A stretch of DNA of 10,008 nucleotides, from the NCBI GenBank assembly GCA_902773165.1, contig CACYDO010000290.1:1-10008 (forward strand), written 5' to 3'. Below the pieces are notes generated by a model. The model did not search any database. It saw nothing but the letters and a program-made list of their open reading frames with translations, and was not told where the DNA came from. Both the position numbers and the translations under genes were made by a program. Below are positions 6,271 through 10,008 of the stretch, piece after piece; the first letter of the stretch is position 1; each line of letters starts with the position of its first letter. This DNA is from an uncultured Ruminococcus sp. Lineage in GTDB: Bacteria; Bacillota; Clostridia; Oscillospirales; Acutalibacteraceae.

Positions 6271-6597
6271 ATGAAAAAGATATTAGCAGTTATTCTTTCC
6301 GCTATGCTCGTTTCTTCTTGTGCAGCTTTTAGTGTAAGTGCATACCAGAGCCCTAACATCGGCGGCGACAGCGACAGCGATGGTTCAAACGGCGGCGATG
6401 ACGGCGATGGCGGAAGAAATAAGCCGGGTACAGATGTTGACAGCGACAGCTCAAGCTCCGGCTCAGGCTCAAGCAGCTCGACATCAAGCACTTCTCCGAA
6501 AACAGGCGCTCCCGTTTCCTATGGCGTGCTTATGGCAGCAGCAGCTCTTGCATTTGGCGGTGTGGCTCTTACTTCTAAGAAGAAGATCGAAGAGTAA
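6271..6597 (+). CDS. Small secreted Asp/Ser/Gly-rich protein with SPKTG sorting signal
   Basis: A 108-residue protein that is probably the dedicated substrate of the sortase encoded 30 bases downstream. Residues 1-24 form a signal peptide (KK, hydrophobic core, VSA before Tyr25). VSSC at 14-17 also fits a lipobox, so lipid attachment is an alternative. Residues 31-73 are low complexity, rich in Asp, Ser and Gly, with D33-S-D-S-D-G38, which resembles DxDxDG calcium-binding loops. The C-terminus has the classical sorting layout: SPKTG (75-79), a hydrophobic stretch (about 82-100) and a basic tail SKKK. SPxTG motifs are known substrates of clostridial class B sortases. No globular domain is present, so if processed as predicted the mature anchored part is only about 50 residues. 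Function is unknown. AGGAGGT sits ten bases upstream of the ATG. Confidence 0.85.
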   Translation: MKKILAVILSAMLVSSCAAFSVSAYQSPNIGGDSDSDGSNGGDDGDGGRNKPGTDVDSDSSSSGSGSSSSTSSTSPKTGAPVSYGVLMAAAALAFGGVALTSKKKIEE

Positions 6598-6599
6598 TC

Positions 6600-6615
6600 T
6601 TACTATCTTTAGTAA
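6600..6615 (+). repeat. Small hairpin just before the sortase ribosome site
   Basis: TTACTA (6600-6605) and TAGTAA (6610-6615) form a perfect but weak AT-rich stem with a TCTT loop, one base before the AAGGA ribosome site (6617-6621). It may tune sortase expression relative to its substrate. The same TCTTACTAT string occurs in the operon leader near 6223-6231. Confidence 0.35.
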
Positions 6616-6627
6616 TAAGGAATTAAT

Positions 6628-7518
6628 ATGAAAAACGACAAAAAAAAGCTGTGGGCGGGGATTTGGATCGTTTCACTCGTTCTGGTGATTGCAGCTCTGT
6701 CTGTTTTATGCGTTTACCTATTTAAAATGTATAATGCAGGCAAGAGTTACGACAATATCGGTTCGGCGGTGATAAATTCAGTTGTCAGCGAAGAAACTGT
6801 CGATACGCCCATAAGCTCTTTATTGTCGGAGCCCGAAAGTAAAAAGGTGGAGGATTCTTCCAGACCGTCATCTGCACCAAAGAAAAAGCAGCCTGATAAA
6901 ATTAACGGTAACGTTAACTTTACGGAGTTGTGGAAGATCAATACGGATATTTATGCTTGGATAAAAATTCCTAATACGAATGTTGATTATCCCGTTCTGC
7001 AAACAGACGGTGATGATGCATTTTATCTTGAGCATAATTATAAAAAGCAATATGAGTTCGCAGGAAGTATTTATTCCGAAAAGCTCAACAGTAAGGATTT
7101 TAATGATCCTAATACCGTTTTATATGGTCATAATATGCTTAACGGAACGATGTTCCGTACACTGCATAATTTCAGAGATCCTGACTTTTTTGCTGCTAAT
7201 CCGTATATTTATATAATTCTCCCGGACAGGACTCTGACTTACGAGATTTTTTCGGCTTATGAATATGATGACAGACATTTGCTGTATTCATTCGATTTCA
7301 ATAATAAGGAAGTATTTGCCGAGTATCTTGAATATGCGACGAATCCGACGGAATCTATGATGTGCAATCGAAGAGAAATTGATGTAACTGCTGATGATAA
7401 GATCATTACGCTTAGTACGTGTCTCGGAGATATTGATACGTCAAGATATCTTGTACAAGGAGTTTTGATAAGTGATGAGCCGGCAACAGTCATCAGCCAG
7501 CCCTCTTCCCAGCCGTAA
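6628..7518 (+). CDS. srtB: Class B sortase
   Basis: A membrane-anchored transpeptidase that cleaves between Thr and Gly of a sorting motif and joins the protein to the cell wall. The 296 residues comprise a short basic N-terminus, one transmembrane helix (about 8-33), a Ser/Glu/Lys-rich extracellular linker (about 40-95), and a sortase B domain. The domain shows NTDIYAWIKIPNTNVDYPVL (105-124), LYGHNM with catalytic His168, TLSTC with catalytic Cys265, and SRYLVQGVLI with Arg273, so the catalytic triad is complete. The upstream gene encodes a matching SPKTG protein, which argues for a dedicated enzyme-substrate pair. AAGGA lies six bases before the ATG. The 3' end overlaps the LCP gene by 47 bases, so the two are probably translationally coupled. 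The family call is firm; the exact substrate is inferred. Confidence 0.93.
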   Translation: MKNDKKKLWAGIWIVSLVLVIAALSVLCVYLFKMYNAGKSYDNIGSAVINSVVSEETVDTPISSLLSEPESKKVEDSSRPSSAPKKKQPDKINGNVNFTELWKINTDIYAWIKIPNTNVDYPVLQTDGDDAFYLEHNYKKQYEFAGSIYSEKLNSKDFNDPNTVLYGHNMLNGTMFRTLHNFRDPDFFAANPYIYIILPDRTLTYEIFSAYEYDDRHLLYSFDFNNKEVFAEYLEYATNPTESMMCNRREIDVTADDKIITLSTCLGDIDTSRYLVQGVLISDEPATVISQPSSQP

Positions 7519-8608
7519 CGGCTCAGCGGAGGAGAAGCCTGAAAAAAAGAAAAATAAAGCCCTTAAAGTATTCGGCGTCATTGCTGCAGTAATCATTAGT
7601 ATTCTGGTGATTACTGCCGTGACGCTGATCGTTCTTATGTTTAGAGGTCAACACAGAGCGCTTGGGGATAATAAGGGAGTAGATAACGTTATCTCTATCC
7701 CTTCAGATACAGGAGCTTCATTGGAAAAAGAAGATTCCGGTAATGATACAAATACATACGTTTATTATGATGGCAAAAAGTATAAGTATAACGATAAAGT
7801 TACAACTATCCTTTTTGCAGGAATAGATAAGCACGTTGACGAACAGCTTGGAACATACGGCACTGCCGGTCAGGCGGACAGTATAATTATTGCTGCACTC
7901 GATACTGAAACAGGTAAGTACAAGTTGTTGGCATTGTCACGAGATACGATGGCTGACGTAAATGTGCTTAAGCCTGATGGATCGTTTAAAGGTACAGAAA
8001 ACCAGCAGATCTGCCTTGCTTATGCTTACGGCGACGGCAAGGAAGGAAGCTGTGAAAACCTTAAAAAGTCTGTTTCCAGAGTTCTTTTTGGAATTCCGAT
8101 CAACTCCTATGCAGCAATTGATCTGGACGCTATTCCGATTTTGAATGATGACGTTGGCGGCGTCAATGTCAATGTGATTGAGGATCTGAGCCATAAGGAT
8201 CCGGCACTTATTCTGGGCGCAAATGTTACGCTTTACGGAAAACAGGCTGAAACATTTGTAAGATCACGTGATGTTAACGGCGATGAAAATCAGAATAATT
8301 TGCGTATGGACAGACAGAAGGAGTATCTTTCAAGCTTTATAAAGACAACTCTTTCGCAGACTCGCAGCGATATCAAGACGCCTTTAAGACTTTATAACGA
8401 TGTTTCCGATTATATGGTGACTGATATTGACGCTTCAATGATTACATATTATACAAGTATTTTCTTGAAATCGGGTTTTTCAGCCGATGATAACTTCATG
8501 AAAATTCCCGGTACAACAACAGCGAGTGAAAAGTATGCTGAATACTATGTTGACAATGACGCGCTGTTTAAAATCATTCTCGACACGTATTACACCGAAG
8601 TAAAATAA
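7472..8608 (+). CDS. LytR-CpsA-Psr (LCP) family wall glycopolymer ligase
   Basis: LCP enzymes transfer polysaccharides or teichoic acids from lipid carriers to peptidoglycan on the outer membrane face. The protein has a polar basic N-terminus (1-30), one transmembrane helix (about 33-57), a linker, then the LCP domain (about 110-345). Domain marks are TTILFAGID (111-119), QADSII with Asp136, LLALSRDT with Arg157-Asp158, NSYAAIDLDAIPILNDDVGG (211-230), FVRSRD with Arg264/Arg266, and LRMDRQKEYL with Arg278/Arg281, the residues that bind the pyrophosphate lipid. The Arg commonly found before the first conserved Asp is replaced (AGQAD). The start is GTG at 7472 or the adjacent ATG at 7475; AAGGAG at 7457-7462 suits the GTG slightly better. 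The next Met lies inside the membrane helix, so a much later start is unlikely. It overlaps the sortase gene by 44-47 bases. Confidence 0.92.
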   Translation: MMSRQQSSASPLPSRNGSAEEKPEKKKNKALKVFGVIAAVIISILVITAVTLIVLMFRGQHRALGDNKGVDNVISIPSDTGASLEKEDSGNDTNTYVYYDGKKYKYNDKVTTILFAGIDKHVDEQLGTYGTAGQADSIIIAALDTETGKYKLLALSRDTMADVNVLKPDGSFKGTENQQICLAYAYGDGKEGSCENLKKSVSRVLFGIPINSYAAIDLDAIPILNDDVGGVNVNVIEDLSHKDPALILGANVTLYGKQAETFVRSRDVNGDENQNNLRMDRQKEYLSSFIKTTLSQTRSDIKTPLRLYNDVSDYMVTDIDASMITYYTSIFLKSGFSADDNFMKIPGTTTASEKYAEYYVDNDALFKIILDTYYTEVK

Positions 8609-8633
8609 TAAATTCGAACGGTGGTGAAACCCA

Positions 8634-8900
8634 ATGAACCTGAAAAAAGGATTTGTTACTTACGAAACAGACGGAGAACAGCTGATGGTTGCCGCAGGAC
8701 CTGCTGCAAAGCTGTTTCACGGTATGGTGAAAAGTAACAGTACAGCTGCATTTATAATCAATAAGCTGAAAAAGAAAACAACGGCTGAGGATATTGCAAA
8801 GGCTCTTACGAACGAGTACGATGTTTCTATGGATACCGCTCTTGCCGATGTTAACAAGGTTATTGATAAGCTTCGTTCCATTGGGGCGATAGATGAATGA
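8634..8900 (+). CDS. PqqD-family small protein (RiPP recognition element-like fold)
   Basis: PqqD-like domains are small winged-helix modules that bind leader peptides of ribosomally made peptides and present them to modifying enzymes or proteases. The 88 residues match the family layout: a beta-rich N-terminal part (FVTYETDGEQLMVA, 7-20), the segment SNSTAAFIINKLKKKTTAED (34-53) corresponding to the PqqD 'LN-x-ta-a-I-L-x-l-x-g-x-t' region, and a C-terminal helix pair ending in VIDKLRSIGAIDE. A GGTGGTGA ribosome site sits at 8620-8627. The gene lies 25 bases after the LCP stop and overlaps the peptidase gene by eight bases, so the two products probably act together. No radical-SAM enzyme or precursor peptide gene is visible here. 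The family call is good; the role in this operon is inferred. Confidence 0.82.
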   Translation: MNLKKGFVTYETDGEQLMVAAGPAAKLFHGMVKSNSTAAFIINKLKKKTTAEDIAKALTNEYDVSMDTALADVNKVIDKLRSIGAIDE

Positions 8901-9357
8901 GATGGATATGGTCAGCTATGAGGACGCTCTTGAAACAGAGGGCAAAATAGTTGCGATCAATTCCGGAAAAAGCATGCTTCCTCTTCTGCGTGAGAAGCGT
9001 GACATTATGGTAATCGAAAAAAAAGGTGCCGAAAGGTGCAAAAAATACGACGCCGTTCTGTATAAGAGCGGCGGTCGCTATATTTTACACAGAGTAATTA
9101 AGGTGCGTGAAAATGATTACGTAATTGTCGGGGATAATTGCAGAAGATTGGAGTATGGCATTACAGACGACAATATTCTTGGAATAATGACTGCTGTGAT
9201 CCGCGATGGAAAAAAAGAGTTAAAAAGTGATTCTTTTATCTGCCGGCTGTATGCCCACATATGGTGCGATTTCTTCCCGATAAGGGCGGCGCTGATCTGG
9301 CTGCGTGAGATCGCATACAGAGTGGCTAAGAGAATTCTTAAAAGAAATCGAACTTAA
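8893..9357 (+). CDS. S24/S26-family peptidase, SipW/ER-type signal peptidase-like
   Basis: A serine protease-like protein of the signal peptidase fold. The 154 residues show box B, NSGKSMLPLL, with likely nucleophile Ser27; KYDAVLYKSGGRYILHRVIKV with His66-Arg67 where Gram-negative type I peptidases have the catalytic Lys; and VIVGDNC (77-83). Ser/His use is the mark of archaeal, ER and SipW-type enzymes. No N-terminal membrane helix is visible. A hydrophobic and basic C-terminal segment (about 118-150) may attach it to the membrane from the inside, so a role in classical signal-peptide removal is doubtful. The ATG overlaps the PqqD gene by eight bases. It may cleave a peptide delivered by the PqqD partner. 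It is the last gene before the terminator at 9550. Confidence 0.85.
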   Translation: MNEMDMVSYEDALETEGKIVAINSGKSMLPLLREKRDIMVIEKKGAERCKKYDAVLYKSGGRYILHRVIKVRENDYVIVGDNCRRLEYGITDDNILGIMTAVIRDGKKELKSDSFICRLYAHIWCDFFPIRAALIWLREIAYRVAKRILKRNRT

Positions 9358-9549
9358 CGAAACGCTGAACAAATCCCGTTCTACGGACTGAGCACTCATC
9401 TCGTTTGAATTTTTCGGCAAATTAACTTCAGAATCCTTGAAATGCGTAAGTATTAATGCGGATTATTCAGATAATTTGACAGAAAATATGACTGCGCGAA
9501 ATGGCACTCGATTAAATCGGGTTTAATAAAAAATATAGAAATTATCCGG
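9358..9549. other. 3' region of the sortase operon, no gene seen
   Basis: No open reading frame with a ribosome site is visible between the peptidase stop and the terminator. A small inverted repeat, ATTAAA/TTTAAT around TCGGG near 9510-9526, is followed by A residues, so it would not terminate plus-strand transcription. Confidence 0.4.
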
Positions 9550-9580
9550 ATCGGAGAGGGGCAAACTTCTTCGATTTTTT
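9550..9580 (+). terminator. Intrinsic terminator of the sortase/LCP operon
   Basis: ATCGGAGA (9550-9557) pairs with TCTTCGAT (9568-9575), eight pairs including one G-U, around a ten-base loop. It runs directly into TTTTTT (9575-9580). TTCTTC (9567-9572) could alternatively pair with GAAGAA (9589-9594). Confidence 0.6.
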
Positions 9581-9660
9581 CCTTTATGGAAGAATACATA
9601 TTTTTTTATTAACGTCAGAAAAAATTCAGAAATCTATCACAAAGATTGCCGATTTACTAC

Positions 9661-9689
9661 TTGACATATCTCGAATTTCATTTTATAAT
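9661..9689 (+). promoter_or_regulatory. Perfect-consensus sigma-A promoter
   Basis: TTGACA (9661-9666), exactly 17 bases, and TATAAT (9684-9689): both hexamers match the consensus. The predicted start is near 9696, leaving a leader of about 245 nt before the next start codon. Such a strong promoter suggests that control lies downstream, in the leader. Confidence 0.8.
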
Positions 9690-9844
9690 GATATCAAAAG
9701 GATTGCGGAAATTTACACAATTATTGGTTCATAGTCAATGTTATTTTGGAGTAAACTCCATTTTAAATCGCCCTTTATTTAAAATTAACAAAATCCCAAC
9801 TTAATATTTGTGTAAATATCCTAAATCACTATTAGCAAAAACTC

Positions 9845-9928
9845 ATGTTAAATGAGAACGTGTTCGTTGGCAAATGCTTCCTACAGGGCACGTGCGAAAC
9901 GGATGAAGACAGAACATTATTTGAGTAG
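9845..9928 (+). CDS. Possible 27-codon leader peptide (weak)
   Basis: ATG at 9845 opens a 27-codon frame ending at TAG 9926-9928, inside the ribosome site of the next gene. The predicted peptide contains two Cys (KCFLQGTC). No ribosome site precedes the ATG, and the frame overlaps the predicted RNA structures, so it may be chance. If translated, ribosomes would disrupt the helix that masks the downstream ribosome site. Confidence 0.15.
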   Translation: MLNENVFVGKCFLQGTCETDEDRTLFE

Positions 9929-9932
9929 GAGG
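9877..9932 (+). promoter_or_regulatory. Ribosome-site-masking helix candidate
   Basis: CTTCCTAC (9877-9884) can pair with GTAGGAGG (9925-9932) over eight positions with one G-U, covering the whole AGGAGG ribosome site of the gene starting at 9941. The ACGTG/CACGT hairpin that encloses the masking strand offers a competing fold. Pairing found by eye. Confidence 0.45.
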
Positions 9933-9940
9933 AATTAACA

Positions 9941-10008
9941 ATGACCTTAAAAAGAACGATGTGTGCATTACTTGCAGCATCAATGTTAACAACAGGCGTT
10001 GTAGCAGC
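9941..10008 (+). CDS. N-terminus of a secreted or surface protein, cut by window edge
   Basis: Only the first 22 codons are present. They read as a signal peptide: a basic start (MTLKR) and a hydrophobic core (MCALLAASMLTTGVVA), with the cleavage site probably just past the edge. AGGAGG (9927-9932) sits eight bases before the ATG. It has its own perfect promoter and a long leader, so it is transcribed separately from the sortase operon. The function cannot be told from this fragment. Confidence 0.75.
   Translation, partial: MTLKRTMCALLAASMLTTGVVA

Larger units (their letters stand above)
9696..9940 (+). other. Long 5' leader with several hairpins, candidate regulatory RNA
   Basis: The leader contains TGGAG/CTCCA (9747-9751 with 9756-9760) followed by TTTT, CTCAT/ATGAG (9842-9846 with 9852-9856), and ACGTG/CACGT (9858-9862 with 9889-9893). 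The last 70 bases are more GC-rich than the preceding leader. CTTCCTAC (9877-9884) can pair with the ribosome-site region. I do not recognise a known riboswitch core. Confidence 0.45.

Noticed and set aside
6338..6500. Repetitive GGCGAC/AGCTCA-like tracts as a possible DNA repeat array
   Set aside because: The repetition is explained by Asp/Gly and Ser/Gly codons of a low-complexity protein linker. There is no regular unit or spacer, so it is not a CRISPR array.
6338..6631. Alternative plus-frame product over the SPKTG gene, rich in Ala, Gln and Thr
   Set aside because: The frame is a shadow created by the repetitive Ser/Asp/Gly codons. The main frame has the signal peptide, sorting motif and strong ribosome site.
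9220..9420. Minus-strand frame over the end of the S26-type peptidase gene
   Set aside because: It overlaps the conserved peptidase frame and has no recognisable domain or promoter.
9842..9900. c-di-GMP (GEMM) riboswitch core in the right-hand leader
   Set aside because: GGCAAATGC and ACAGGGCACG superficially resemble GEMM strings, but their order and the required GACGCAAAGCC-type partner are missing.
1..10008. Insertion sequences, phage genes, tRNA or rRNA
   Set aside because: I saw no transposase, integrase, terminal repeats or tRNA/rRNA sequence on either strand.

Overview
The window looks like chromosomal DNA from a low- to mid-GC Gram-positive gut Firmicute, most likely a Ruminococcus-like member of the Oscillospirales/Ruminococcaceae. 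This placement is an inference. It rests on AT-rich intergenic regions with strong consensus-type promoters and AGGAGG ribosome sites, a CUT1 sugar ABC transporter with no ATPase gene beside it, a class B sortase paired with an SPKTG-type substrate, and a PqqD/S26-peptidase gene pair of a kind I associate with Clostridia.

Layout. (1) 1-1246, minus strand: the first 415 codons of a MurE-type Mur ligase; its C-terminus lies outside the window. (2) 1247-2098: an 850-base gene-free region. It holds the murE upstream signals, a plus-strand unit of promoter, about 175-nt RNA and intrinsic terminator (a candidate stand-alone small RNA), two CAAAC/GTTTG inverted repeats, and a strong extended -10 promoter with a structured leader for the transporter. 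(3) 2099-5899: a carbohydrate uptake operon with a lipoprotein binding protein and two permeases; a long hairpin separates the binding protein from the permeases, and a long hairpin follows the last gene. (4) 6165-9580: a promoter-to-terminator operon of five genes. These are a tiny secreted Asp/Ser/Gly-rich protein with an SPKTG sorting signal, a class B sortase, an LCP (LytR-CpsA-Psr) wall-polymer ligase, a PqqD-like small protein, and an S24/S26-family peptidase of the SipW/ER type. (5) 9661-10008: a perfect-consensus promoter, a 245-nt leader that can pair with and hide the downstream ribosome site, and the signal-peptide start of a further secreted protein.

How the parts may work together. 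The transporter would import an oligosaccharide, powered by a shared ATPase encoded elsewhere. The five-gene operon looks like a compact cell-envelope module: the sortase probably anchors the small protein encoded just upstream, the LCP protein attaches glycopolymers to peptidoglycan, and the PqqD/peptidase pair may recognise and process an exported peptide. No radical-SAM enzyme or other modifying enzyme is visible here. The less ordinary points are the small RNA candidate next to murE, the five-gene envelope operon, and the leader at the right edge with its predicted ribosome-site-masking helix.
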